Source of the DNA: Candidatus Leptofilum proximum
GTDB taxonomy: Bacteria; Chloroflexota; Anaerolineae; Promineifilales; Promineifilaceae
NCBI GenBank assembly: GCA_016710325.1
Contig: JADJXK010000001.1
Location: forward strand, 1,426,001-1,490,000
DNA: 64,000 nucleotides
Direction of reading: 5' to 3'
The notes under the pieces were generated by a model, which saw only the letters and a list, made by a program, of their open reading frames with translations, was not told the origin of the DNA and did not search any database. This document shows, piece after piece, positions 41,081-49,707 of the stretch. Made by a program: the position numbers and the translations under genes. Each line of letters begins with the position of its first letter. Position 1 is the first letter of the stretch.

Positions 41081-42166
41081 ATGGATAAAACACCTGAGGA
41101 AAACACAACCGAATTTGCCTATCCGCCACCACCAGCAGCCACCGATTTAGAGCACGTGTGGGAGTTTGCCGGGCAGCACCTGGACAGCGGCAATTTTACC
41201 AATGCCATGATCCACTTTTACCGGGGTGAAATGTCCCGGTCTAACTCCTGGCGGCTGCGGTTGGATGCCACCACCAACTGGGCTGTCATCACCACCGGGG
41301 CCGCTCTCACCTTTGTTTTTAGCGATCCATCTAACACGGCCTCCATTTTGTTGATTGATTCGCTGTTTGTGCTGCTATTTCTGTTCATTGAGGCCCGGCG
41401 CTACCGCTACTACGAATTGTGGACCTACCGCGTGCGCGTCATCGAGAAAAACTTCTTTACCGGACTGCTTTCGCCGCCTTTCATGCCCCACGCCGATTGG
41501 GCCGACAAAATTACCGACAGCCTGAACAATCCGCGCTTTCCCATTGGCCTGCTGGAGGCGCTGGGGCGGCGCTACCGGCGCAACTATGCGCCCATCTTCC
41601 TCATTTTGGCGGGCAGCTGGGTGGGTAAGATTTACATGCACCCTATGTCGGTCACCAGTCTGGCGGAATTTGTGGAGCGATCTCAGTTGGGGCCATTTCC
41701 TGGCTGGTTGGTACTGGCAGTGGGGTTTATTTTCAACGGCGGTTTGATCTTCTTGGGAATTTTTACCGCCACGCTGCGCGAATCTCAAGGTGAAGTGCTT
41801 TCAGAAACCTCGTCGCGCTGGAGTAACTTTTTAGAACGCATACGGCGGTTTGCCTGGGAAACGTTCGAGACGGATTTGCCTCGTCTGGCCCGATTTGACA
41901 AACGCAAACAGCTGGCTTACATCATCTCCGACAGAATTGACGAGGTGAGCAAGGTACTCATGAAAGAGCTGGGGCGGGGCGTGACGCTGATCAACGCCAA
42001 AGGGATGTACACGGGCAAGGAGCACGGCATCTTGATGTGTGCCCTGGAAGCACGCCAGAAGGCACTCCTGAAGCGGCTGGTTTACAAAGCGGATCCCCAG
42101 GCATTTTTTATCCTCACGCCCGTAGAAGACGTGCGGGGCGGCGGCTTCCGGCCTTTGGAAACATGA
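41081..42166 (+). CDS. DUF2270 membrane protein with C-terminal DUF2179-like domain
   Basis: A 361-residue protein. The first 250 residues match DUF2270 (GNFTNAMIHFYRGEMSRSNSWRLRLDATTNWAV, FIEARRYRYYELW, RVRVIEKNFFTGLL), with hydrophobic helices at about 65-105 and 170-230. The C-terminal 75 residues (ELGRGVTLINAKGMYTGKEHGILMC, then FILTPVEDVRGGGF) match the DUF2179 ligand-binding domain found at the end of YitT transporters. This fusion suggests a membrane sensor or channel. GGAAACT precedes the ATG. It starts a three-gene run to 44188. Confidence 0.75.
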   Translation: MDKTPEENTTEFAYPPPPAATDLEHVWEFAGQHLDSGNFTNAMIHFYRGEMSRSNSWRLRLDATTNWAVITTGAALTFVFSDPSNTASILLIDSLFVLLFLFIEARRYRYYELWTYRVRVIEKNFFTGLLSPPFMPHADWADKITDSLNNPRFPIGLLEALGRRYRRNYAPIFLILAGSWVGKIYMHPMSVTSLAEFVERSQLGPFPGWLVLAVGFIFNGGLIFLGIFTATLRESQGEVLSETSSRWSNFLERIRRFAWETFETDLPRLARFDKRKQLAYIISDRIDEVSKVLMKELGRGVTLINAKGMYTGKEHGILMCALEARQKALLKRLVYKADPQAFFILTPVEDVRGGGFRPLET

Positions 42167-42177
42167 TGAGGTAGCAG

Positions 42178-43653
42178 ATGAACGAGTACGATCCCGGCAA
42201 CGGTCCTGTGGTAGCCATGCCCGAAACCGAAAAACGGCCGAACGGCTGCCGCATTGCCCTCACCATTTTGGTGGTGCTGGCCTTGATTGGCGCGTCGGCC
42301 AGTGGGGCGATCTGGTTTTTTTTCTTCCACGACCAGCCCCAGCCGGTTGAGCGTGATGAACTGGTTGAGGCTACGGCCGTTCCCAACGAAGAAAGCCCTG
42401 CTGAAGATTCCCCCACCACCGCTGCCAGCGAACCGGAGGCCACCGCTTTATCGCTCCCGCCCACCCTTGAACCCGAAGACGCCATTAACCGGATTGTATT
42501 TGTGAACAGCGAGGGGCAATTGGTGTCGTTGGCCCCAGACGGCAGCGAGCAGCGCCTGCTCACCAGTGCCCAGCAGCGTTTCCAATTCCCGGCCTGGTCG
42601 CCAGACGGCCGTTTTGTCGCCGCCGTTGGTGCTGACCCGACTGGTGCCGGTATTTTTGTGGTTGACGATAGCGAAACAGACGCCACGCCCGAGCCGCTGT
42701 ATGCCCACCGGCGTGATGGACCCTTTTACCTGTACTGGTCACCGGACAGCCGCCAGGTGAGCTTTTTGGCCAGCCACCCGGATGGCATGGGGCTGCACCT
42801 GGTGCAGGCCGACGGCTCGGCCGACAGCCGTCTGCTCACTATTGGCGGCCCGCTTTACTGGCAGTGGACCGCCGACAGCCGCCAGATGCTGATCCACAGC
42901 GGCTTTGCCGGGGAAAACTCGCGCCTGGAGCTGATCGACGCCGCGGGTGATGGCACGGGTGACTCGTTGGCCGCACCGGGCTTTTTCCAGGCGCCGGGTA
43001 TTTCTGCCGACGGCCGTTACCTGGCCTATGCCGAGGAAATTAGTGGGGCCAGCAGCCGCCTGGTGGTGGTGGATACACAGTCAGACAATCTGGCTCAGCA
43101 GCGCCACGCCGGGCTGGTCGCCATGGCCTGGAGCCCAACGGCCAACCAGCTGGCTTATACCACCGGCAGCGAGCCAGACAGCCGCAGCTTTGTGGGCCCG
43201 CTGCGGCTGATAGACGCCGCCTCCGGCGACATCCGGGTGCTGAGCCAGGAGCCGATTGTGGCCTTTTTCTGGTCGCCAGACGGCCGTTACGTGGCCGCCA
43301 TCAGCTTTTTGCGCAACGGGGAAGGCGATATCAACGTGCAGGGCGGTAAAACGGCCGTGGCCAAACCGGCCGTCCAGCAAAACTTGCCGCGTCTGCGCCT
43401 GCTGGTTTATGATGTCACCAGCGACGAGGGCCGTTTGCTGTTCGATTTTGTACCCACGATCACCTTTGCCACGCAGTTCCTGCCCTTTTTTGATCAGTAT
43501 GCCCTCAGCCACCGCCTTTGGTCGCCGCAGAGTGATGCCCTGGTGCTGTCGATGGTGGAAGACGGCCGTAACCAAATCTTTATCATCAACATTACCACAG
43601 GCCAAAAACGGTTCCTGGCTGAAGGATTGATGCCTTTTTGGAGTCCGCGTTAG
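42178..43653 (+). CDS. Membrane-anchored WD40/TolB-like beta-propeller protein
   Basis: A 491-residue protein. An N-terminal helix (CRIALTILVVLALIGASASGAIWFFFF) anchors it in the membrane; an acidic, Ala/Pro-rich linker follows. The rest is a propeller built of repeats with the text WSPDGRFVAAVG, YWSPDSRQVSFLAS, QWTADSRQMLIHS, FWSPDGRYVAAIS, typical of PD40/TolB-like blades. Probably extracytoplasmic protein-protein interaction. AGGTAGCAG precedes the ATG. Several ACGGCCGT motifs lie inside the DGR codons of these blades. Confidence 0.75.
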   Translation: MNEYDPGNGPVVAMPETEKRPNGCRIALTILVVLALIGASASGAIWFFFFHDQPQPVERDELVEATAVPNEESPAEDSPTTAASEPEATALSLPPTLEPEDAINRIVFVNSEGQLVSLAPDGSEQRLLTSAQQRFQFPAWSPDGRFVAAVGADPTGAGIFVVDDSETDATPEPLYAHRRDGPFYLYWSPDSRQVSFLASHPDGMGLHLVQADGSADSRLLTIGGPLYWQWTADSRQMLIHSGFAGENSRLELIDAAGDGTGDSLAAPGFFQAPGISADGRYLAYAEEISGASSRLVVVDTQSDNLAQQRHAGLVAMAWSPTANQLAYTTGSEPDSRSFVGPLRLIDAASGDIRVLSQEPIVAFFWSPDGRYVAAISFLRNGEGDINVQGGKTAVAKPAVQQNLPRLRLLVYDVTSDEGRLLFDFVPTITFATQFLPFFDQYALSHRLWSPQSDALVLSMVEDGRNQIFIINITTGQKRFLAEGLMPFWSPR

Positions 43654-43654
43654 C

Positions 43655-44188
43655 ATGAACAACGGCAATGCTTTTCGCACGTTTACCGATGAAGTAGGGC
43701 TGTACCTGGCTGGTCTGAAGGTGGTCATTTATTACGCCGAGCCGCTGCCCTCGGTGGTGGATGAGCGGCTGCGGGGGATTGTGGCGCGATTTATGAAGGG
43801 AACGGCCGTTGAGTGCGAGGCGTTCCAACAATCCCTGGCCCCCGAACAACGTTCCCTGTTTGGCATTTATGGCCACTGGGCCGCTACCCTGGCGGTACGG
43901 CAAACCAGTCGCAACTGGCTGCTGAGCGGTCTCATCGGCGCCGTGATCGCCAACTACGTCATTCCCGCCAAACGAAATGTAGAGGTTAGCCTGGCTGTGT
44001 ATTATCACTGTGCGCAAAAGATTGATGAGTCCCCTGAAGGCTTGTTTGCGGAGGCGGCCCAATTTGCCCGGCCGGGGCTGGCTGAGAAAGTAGCCGCTTT
44101 TGGTCGGCGGACCGATGTTCATCTAAAGCAGTTTGGATGGCAAGAGCAGAAGACGCCAGACGGGGTTCGTTACAAGTTTGTCTGGTAG
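43655..44188 (+). CDS. Unknown protein following the propeller gene
   Basis: A 177-residue soluble protein starting MNNGNAFRTFTDEVGLYLAG, one base after the preceding stop. It has hydrophobic patches (NWLLSGLIGAVIANYVI) but no clear membrane helix or motif and I do not recognise a family. The tight spacing implies cotranscription and translational coupling with the propeller gene. Confidence 0.55.
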   Translation: MNNGNAFRTFTDEVGLYLAGLKVVIYYAEPLPSVVDERLRGIVARFMKGTAVECEAFQQSLAPEQRSLFGIYGHWAATLAVRQTSRNWLLSGLIGAVIANYVIPAKRNVEVSLAVYYHCAQKIDESPEGLFAEAAQFARPGLAEKVAAFGRRTDVHLKQFGWQEQKTPDGVRYKFVW

Positions 44189-44189
44189 C

Positions 44190-44585
44190 CTACGATTTCT
44201 CGGCCAGAATTGCAGCAATCATCTCCACCAGAACCTTATACCGGTATGGTTTTTGAATAAAAGTCACCTCTTGCTGGCCGCTGAAGTGGGTGAGCGTTTC
44301 CCGTTCAGCATAGCCCGTGGTCACAATCACGCGCACTTCCGGGTCGAGAGCTTTTAACCTGGCAAACACCACATCCCCATTCATGTCTGGCAGTTTCATA
44401 TCGAGCAAAACCACATCGATGGGGTGGGAGTATTGCTCGAACAGCCGAATGCCTTCCAGGCCGCTTTGAGCCGTTAACACCGTCATGCCCTGGATGGAGA
44501 GCATATCCAACACCAGGGTTAAGAGCATTTCCTGATCATCAATGACCAGGGCGGTGCCGGTGAGCAGAGTGTTTGATGAATCCAT
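44190..44585 (-). CDS. Stand-alone response regulator receiver
   Basis: A 131-residue CheY-like receiver. Acidic pair Asp16-Asp17 (LVIDDQEM), phosphoacceptor Asp62 (VVLLDMKLPD), Thr90 (IVTTGY) and Lys112 (FIQKPYR) are all present. No output domain. The start at 44585 fits the domain; longer frames upstream run antisense to the SDR gene. It would relay signals from a histidine kinase encoded elsewhere. Confidence 0.85.
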   Translation of the reverse strand: MDSSNTLLTGTALVIDDQEMLLTLVLDMLSIQGMTVLTAQSGLEGIRLFEQYSHPIDVVLLDMKLPDMNGDVVFARLKALDPEVRVIVTTGYAERETLTHFSGQQEVTFIQKPYRYKVLVEMIAAILAEKS

Positions 44586-44670
44586 GATTTGTTGCCAAAT
44601 GGAGAAATAGTTGTCCAAAAAGAAACTATACATTGCCTTGGGTTTTGTTTCTACAGGAGAAAAGTAAGAG

Positions 44671-45552
44671 ATGAGCAGATTTTTGGCGGGCCAGGTGGCC
44701 CTGGTCACGGGAGGGGCGCAGGGCATTGGCTGGGGAATTGCCCAGGCATTGGCCGATTATGGCGCTCAAGTGTTTGTCTGCGACATTGCGGAGAATCATC
44801 TGTCAGAGGCCAGGGCGGCAACGGCCGTTTCGCCCTGGGCGTCGCAAATTCAGTTCTGCACTTGTGATGTGTCGGACAAGGCAGCGGTGGAGGCGTGGGT
44901 AACGGCCGTTCACCAACAAACAGGTCGGATCGACATCCTGGTAAACAATGCCGTCTACGTCCGCTGGGACCTGGCCGACCGGTTACCGACGGCCGACATC
45001 GAAAAGATGATGCAGGTGGGTTATCTCGGGGTGGTTTATGCCACGCAGGCGGTGCTGCCCCTCATGCGCCAGGCCGGGCACGGCCACCTGGTTACGCTCG
45101 GTTCTTCTGCGGGACGGTTGTTCATTACGCCGACGATGGCTGGCTACAGCGCAATGAAAGCGGCCGTGGACGCCTACGTGCAGATTTTGCAGCTGGAGCT
45201 GGCCAACTCGCCGATTCACGTGATGCTGGTGCGCCCGGCGGCGGTGGCGGGCACCAACTTTTTCCGCAAGCAGGTGGCCTCCAACAAGCTGCCGCGCTGG
45301 GCCGATATTATCCCGTACATCACCCCGCCAGACGTGGCCAGAGCCACCATCGACGGGCTGCGCCGCCGCCGCGCGGTGGTGAACGTGCCGCGCTACCTGG
45401 GACTGATGTTTGCTCTGTTTGCCCTGGCGCCCCGGCTGTTTTGCTGGCTGATGAAGTTGGGCGGCAACGGCCGTCTCGACTACGGTCAGGTAGAGTGGCA
45501 CTATCCGGCCCACAGGAAGGTTGCCCCCCGCTGCCTGAAGAGGCTACAATGA
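44671..45552 (+). CDS. Short-chain dehydrogenase/reductase
   Basis: A 293-residue classical SDR. ALVTGGAQGIGWGIA is the NAD(P) loop, VCDIA suggests NAD preference, LVNNAV is the core motif (NNA rather than NNAG), and catalytic Ser (TLGSSAG), Tyr and Lys (YSAMKAAV) follow. The C-terminal part has a hydrophobic segment (YLGLMFALFALAPRLFCWLM), as in membrane-associated SDRs acting on lipids. Substrate unknown. AGGAG precedes the ATG. Confidence 0.8.
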   Translation: MSRFLAGQVALVTGGAQGIGWGIAQALADYGAQVFVCDIAENHLSEARAATAVSPWASQIQFCTCDVSDKAAVEAWVTAVHQQTGRIDILVNNAVYVRWDLADRLPTADIEKMMQVGYLGVVYATQAVLPLMRQAGHGHLVTLGSSAGRLFITPTMAGYSAMKAAVDAYVQILQLELANSPIHVMLVRPAAVAGTNFFRKQVASNKLPRWADIIPYITPPDVARATIDGLRRRRAVVNVPRYLGLMFALFALAPRLFCWLMKLGGNGRLDYGQVEWHYPAHRKVAPRCLKRLQ

Positions 45553-45579
45553 GGCCATTGATCAACAGGGAGAATTGTT

Positions 45580-45783
45580 ATGAATGTTCGTTGTAATTAC
45601 TGCCGTCAATCGTTTAATTTGAGCCGGGACTATCTGGTCGATGCCATCGCCAAAGCGGATGAGAAAGGGCAAAAGTACCACACGGTTGAATGCATCAACT
45701 GCCGCAAGGCGATCAAAGTGTCTGTGCCGCAAATGAAGCGCTACGCGCCCGCACTGCCCGCTGAGGATGAAGCCGAAGGTTAA
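45580..45783 (+). CDS. Small zinc-ribbon-like protein
   Basis: A 67-residue protein with CNYC near the start and CINC near residue 38, a spacing suited to one zinc ion, with a charged helix between (LSRDYLVDAIAKADEKGQKY). The tail is acidic. GGGAG precedes the ATG. Its end overlaps convergent nadD by four bases. Function unknown. Confidence 0.65.
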   Translation: MNVRCNYCRQSFNLSRDYLVDAIAKADEKGQKYHTVECINCRKAIKVSVPQMKRYAPALPAEDEAEG

Positions 45784-46397
45784 GTGTTGTCAGCCAGGTA
45801 CAGCTGGTACTGGGTAATGTAGTTGGCTACGGCCGTTGGCAGCAAATAGTTCGCCATGTGCCCCGCTTTTAACCATGCCCGGATGGCTGTGGCCGACAGC
45901 GACACGGTGGGGCCAGAGAGCAGATCGACGGCCGTTTGTATGCCAGGAACGGCCGTTTCCAACGGATCCCAGGCAATGGTCGCCCCTGGACGGGGCAGCA
46001 CCGCCAGGCGGCACAGCGTAATCAACCGTGTGGGATCGGTCCAGGTAGGCAGGTCCCGCAGGGAGTCACCGCCCAGCAGCAGCCAGAACCGGGCGCCGGG
46101 GTACGCCTGCTGCAGCAGCGGCAGCAAGGTGACCGTGCTGTGCGGCCTGGCTCGCTCACAATCTGTTGGATCTAAAACAAAGTGGGGATTGTCCTGGATG
46201 GCCAGGGAAACCATTTGCAGGCGGTGGGAGACGGCCGTAATTTCTTGACCTGCTTTGTGAGGCGGCTGGCCCACAGGCAAAAAGTGCACTCTGGCCAGTT
46301 CCAACTGCTGCCGAGCCAGCTCCGCCAGCCACAAATGCCCCCAATGCGGTGGATCAAACGTCCCCCCCAGCAAACCGATTTTTTGCCCGTTACTCAC
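45780..46397 (-). CDS. nadD: Nicotinate-nucleotide adenylyltransferase
   Basis: A 205-residue nucleotidyltransferase that makes deamido-NAD from nicotinate mononucleotide and ATP. N-terminal LLGGTFDPPHWGHLWLAE holds the HxGH motif; VGQPPHKAGQEI and the C-terminal VSLSATAIRAWLKAGH (SxTxxR) complete the site. It overlaps obgE by four bases, the common obgE-nadD order. Confidence 0.93.
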   Translation of the reverse strand: MSNGQKIGLLGGTFDPPHWGHLWLAELARQQLELARVHFLPVGQPPHKAGQEITAVSHRLQMVSLAIQDNPHFVLDPTDCERARPHSTVTLLPLLQQAYPGARFWLLLGGDSLRDLPTWTDPTRLITLCRLAVLPRPGATIAWDPLETAVPGIQTAVDLLSGPTVSLSATAIRAWLKAGHMANYLLPTAVANYITQYQLYLADNT

Positions 46398-47656
46398 TCA
46401 CCCCATTCCAGCTCTTCTTCGCCAATATGCACAATGTCGCCCACCTGCACGCCCGCTTCTTCCAGCGCCTTGGAAATGCCCATCGACTCTAGAATCTTCT
46501 GGAAGCGCACCAGGGTGGCGTCAAACTCAAAGTAGGTCATGGCCGCCACGCGCTCAATTTGCTTGCCGCGCACGCGCCAGCCTTCGTCCTCGCGTTCAAT
46601 GGTAAAGCCTTCATCATTGGCGGCGCGAATCACGGCAATTTCATCTTCGTGGCGCGTTTTGGGTGGCGGCGCTTCGTCCAGCATGCGCCGCACGCGGTAC
46701 AGCATCTGCTGCACGTTTTGCCCCGTCACCGCCGAAATGGACATGAACGGGTAGCCCGCCTTCTTGATTTCTTCCTCGATGAGCGGCTCCCAGGCCACGG
46801 CATCGGGCAAATCCATTTTGTTGAGGACCACGAGCTGCGGCCGTTTTTCCAGCGCCACGTCATATAACGCCAGCTCCTGGTTGATCATCGCCCACTCTAC
46901 CAGCGGCTCTTTGGCCGCCCCGTCTAGCAGATGGATCAGCACCCGCGTGCGCTCCACGTGGCGCAAAAAATCGTGCCCCAGGCCAATGCCGCTGGCTGCC
47001 CCTTCAATCAAGCCGGGAATATCGGCCACGACAAACGTCTCGTAATCGTCTAGCTCCACCACACCCAGGTTTGGCTGCAGCGTGGTAAACGGGTAGTTGG
47101 CAATTTTTGGACTGGCCCCGCTAATCACCGACAGCAGCGTCGATTTGCCCGCGTTGGGCACGCCCACGATACCCACATCGGCGATGAGCTTCAGCTCCAG
47201 CGTGACCCACAGCTCTTCGCCCGGCTCGCCCCGTTCGGCGATGCGCGGCGCCTGGTTCACGCTGCTGGTAAAATGGCTGTTGCCTCGTCCACCCTTGCCG
47301 CCATGCAGCACCGTAATCTCCTGATCCTCGGACGTGATGTCGGCCAAGATGGCCCCCGTCTCTGCATCACGAATCACGGTTCCGGCAGGCACCTCAATGC
47401 GCAGCGTTTCACCACGCTTGCCGCTGCGGTTTTGCTTGCTGCCATGTGTGCCGTGCTCGGCTTTAAAGTGGGCCTGCCGGTTAAAGCGCATCAGGCTGTT
47501 GAGATGGCGATTGCCAGCAAAGATAATATCACCGCCGTCACCGCCATCCCCACCATCGGGGCCGCCGTAGGGCACGTGCTTCTCCTTGCGGAAACTAATC
47601 ATTCCGTCGCCGCCGTTGCCGCTCCGGATATAAATTTTGGCTTGATCAAAAAACAT
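46394..47656 (-). CDS. obgE: Obg-family GTPase
   Basis: A 420-residue ribosome-associated GTPase. The glycine-rich Obg domain (KIYIRSGNGGDGMISFRKEK, GGDGGDGGDIIF) is followed by the G domain: P-loop GVPNAGKSTLL, VADIPGLIEGAASGIGLGH, NKMDLPD and ISAVTGQNV. The C-terminal 70 residues form an OCT domain (EGFTIEREDEGWRVRGKQIE). It acts in 50S assembly and stress control. Operon partner of nadD. Confidence 0.95.
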   Translation of the reverse strand: MFFDQAKIYIRSGNGGDGMISFRKEKHVPYGGPDGGDGGDGGDIIFAGNRHLNSLMRFNRQAHFKAEHGTHGSKQNRSGKRGETLRIEVPAGTVIRDAETGAILADITSEDQEITVLHGGKGGRGNSHFTSSVNQAPRIAERGEPGEELWVTLELKLIADVGIVGVPNAGKSTLLSVISGASPKIANYPFTTLQPNLGVVELDDYETFVVADIPGLIEGAASGIGLGHDFLRHVERTRVLIHLLDGAAKEPLVEWAMINQELALYDVALEKRPQLVVLNKMDLPDAVAWEPLIEEEIKKAGYPFMSISAVTGQNVQQMLYRVRRMLDEAPPPKTRHEDEIAVIRAANDEGFTIEREDEGWRVRGKQIERVAAMTYFEFDATLVRFQKILESMGISKALEEAGVQVGDIVHIGEEELEWGE

Positions 47657-47778
47657 AGTCTTTTAGTGCAGTTTTACGGAGAAATGCAGCAGGTTATTAT
47701 GTCTGGTTGCTCCGCAAAACTGCTTAAGTGTTTCGCGCCGCACGTCCTTATCAAGTTTTGTAAGTACAGGCGCGAATT

Positions 47779-48300
47779 CTAGTTGTCGGATGGGTTCAAA
47801 AGCTGCTGTAGGGCGCTCAACCGCGGGTCGATTGGATCCGACTCGCAGCCGCAGTCGCCTTCGTTGAGGTTTTGGCCGCATTCTATGCATAGGCCCTGGC
47901 AGTCTGGCCGGCAGACGGGCTGGATGGGTGTTTCCAGCACAGCCAGCTCACGCACCAGCGGCGCCAGGTCAATAAAACCATCTTCACCGATAGCATATTC
48001 CCCTTCCGGAGCCGTCTGCGGCGGATAGTAGAACAGGTCATCCACTTGCATGGAGATGGGCGTGGTGGCTGGTTCCAGGCAGCGCACGCATTGACCAATC
48101 AATGTGCTGTGCAGCGTGCCGCTCAGGTAAACACCTTCTGAAGTACGCGTGGCGGTAAATGTGCCTGTCAGTGGGCTTAATGTTAAATCTTCCACCTGGA
48201 TGGTGGGATAGTTTAACTCAATGGTGCGACTGGTGCCTAACGTGGCTTCTAAGAAAAAACCAAAGTTAAAGCGCAGTCGTGAAGGGCGTTTATTTGTCAT
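47779..48300 (-). CDS. DUF177/YceD-family protein
   Basis: A 173-residue protein of the YceD family, linked to 23S rRNA or L32 biogenesis in other bacteria. It ends with the characteristic cysteine block VCRPDCQGLCIECGQNLNEG, then DCGCES, and has CVRCLEP and FIDLAPLVRELAVLETPIQP. It is not followed by rpmF as is common. The start at 48300 is preceded by GGGAGGG; a longer frame upstream has no support. Confidence 0.85.
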   Translation of the reverse strand: MTNKRPSRLRFNFGFFLEATLGTSRTIELNYPTIQVEDLTLSPLTGTFTATRTSEGVYLSGTLHSTLIGQCVRCLEPATTPISMQVDDLFYYPPQTAPEGEYAIGEDGFIDLAPLVRELAVLETPIQPVCRPDCQGLCIECGQNLNEGDCGCESDPIDPRLSALQQLLNPSDN

Positions 48301-48402
48301 GGGGTCCCTCCCTTCTGTTAAAGTTAGGAGTGGAGTATAACATACGCTTATCGAAACAGGAAAAAGGCTCATCTATTTATTAACGGATACAGGAGTGTGA
48401 GG

Positions 48403-49014
48403 ATGACAAAACTGTTGGTAGCAACGCACAACAAAGGCAAGCTGCACAACTTCGCCGACATGCTGCAAGACCTGGAAATTGAGTGGCTCAGCCTGGATGA
48501 TGTGGGGGTGACGCAGGATGTGGCCGAAACGGGCCGCACCTTCCGCGAGAACAGCGTGCTGAAGGCGCGAGCCTATGCGGCCGAAACGGGCCTGCTGACC
48601 CTGGCCGATGATTCGGGTTTGGAGGTGGATGCGCTGAATGGTGCGCCCGGTGTGTATACGGCGCGGTATGGTGGGGCGGGGTTAACGGCCGTTCAACGCT
48701 ACCAAAAATTACTCGACGACATCAAACACGTGCCCGAGGCGCAGCGCACCGCCCGGTTCCGTTGTGTGATTGTGCTGGCCGCGCCCGATGGCACCCTCCT
48801 GGGCGAGTCGGAAGGCGTGTGCAAGGGGCGCATCGCCCAGGTCCCGGCTGGGGACAACGGCTTTGGCTACGATCCCGTCTTTTACCTGCCCGAATTTGAC
48901 CAGACGATGTCCCAGCTGACGGCCGCACAAAAGCACCAGATCAGCCACCGGGGACGGGCTATGCAGGCCATTGCACCCCGCCTGCGTGCCGTTCTGCAAG
49001 GCACCACCGGTTAG
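48403..49014 (+). CDS. rdgB: XTP/dITP diphosphatase (Ham1/RdgB)
   Basis: A 203-residue house-cleaning enzyme that removes xanthosine and inosine triphosphates. LLVATHNKGKLHNF at the N-terminus, ENSVLKARAYAAETGLLTLADDSGLEVDAL in the middle and FGYDPVFYLPEFDQTMSQLT near the end are the family motifs. The ATG at 48403 has AGGAG seven bases upstream. Confidence 0.93.
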   Translation: MTKLLVATHNKGKLHNFADMLQDLEIEWLSLDDVGVTQDVAETGRTFRENSVLKARAYAAETGLLTLADDSGLEVDALNGAPGVYTARYGGAGLTAVQRYQKLLDDIKHVPEAQRTARFRCVIVLAAPDGTLLGESEGVCKGRIAQVPAGDNGFGYDPVFYLPEFDQTMSQLTAAQKHQISHRGRAMQAIAPRLRAVLQGTTG

Positions 49015-49197
49015 CGCAGTTGCCAGAATTTGCCTGTAAATTAGGCAACGTTTAGGTTGTGTGTCTACCTCACACCTGGCCTGTAGCAACCTGATCGATG
49101 GAGCTGCTGGATGATTCACAGCAAACGGCCGTTCCTTCCCACATACTTTAGATAAATTGTCTACATAGTTGTCTTTAGTTGTTGAAGGAGTGATAAG

Positions 49198-49587
49198 ATG
49201 AAAGCGGTTTTAGTGGTTGATGATAATTCGGCCGTGCGTATGGTGCTCACTGATTTCCTCACCATGGCTTACCCTACGGCTCGCATTTTGCAGGCGGAAA
49301 ATGGCGCCGACGGGCTGGCCCTGGCCCAGACGGAACGACCTGACTTGGTGCTGATGGATGCGGAAATGCCGGTTCTGGATGGCTATGCCGCCGCCAGGCA
49401 GCTGCGCCAGATGGCCGAAACGCGGGCCATTCCCATCATTGCCATTTCCAGCGGGGCAAGTAACAATGAACTCGTTAAGGGCTTGCGCAGCGTCGCTGAC
49501 CGGTCTTTGCCCAAACCCTTCACGGCAGATGAACTGCTGCAAACCGTCGCTGGTGCGCTGACCCGGCAGGTGGTGTTAAACCACTAA
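49198..49587 (+). CDS. Stand-alone response regulator receiver
   Basis: A 129-residue CheY-like receiver with Asp8-Asp9 (VVDDNSAVR), phosphoacceptor Asp54 (LVLMDAEMP), Ser in AISSG and Lys in LPKPF. No output domain. GAAGGAG lies before the ATG. The gap before it (49015-49197) looks like an ordinary promoter region and holds one ACGGCCGT. Cognate kinase not in view. Confidence 0.85.
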   Translation: MKAVLVVDDNSAVRMVLTDFLTMAYPTARILQAENGADGLALAQTERPDLVLMDAEMPVLDGYAAARQLRQMAETRAIPIIAISSGASNNELVKGLRSVADRSLPKPFTADELLQTVAGALTRQVVLNH

Positions 49588-49621
49588 AGAATTTGTGTTT
49601 TTCGGATTTTGTAGGGTTTGG

Positions 49622-49670
49622 CGTGAAACGTGAAACGTGACCAGAGATGAATCATGTTTCACGTTTCATG
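49622..49670. repeat. Inverted tandem-unit repeat (GTGAAAC units)
   Basis: GCGTGAAACGTGAAACGTGA (49621-49640) faces TCATGTTTCACGTTTCATG (49652-49670). Close relative of 35855-35917, including the central CCAGAG(A/G)TGAATCA. Confidence 0.8.
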
Positions 49671-49707
49671 GGCTGTCACCCCTTGAATTCCAAAAAAGCC
49701 TTTTTGT

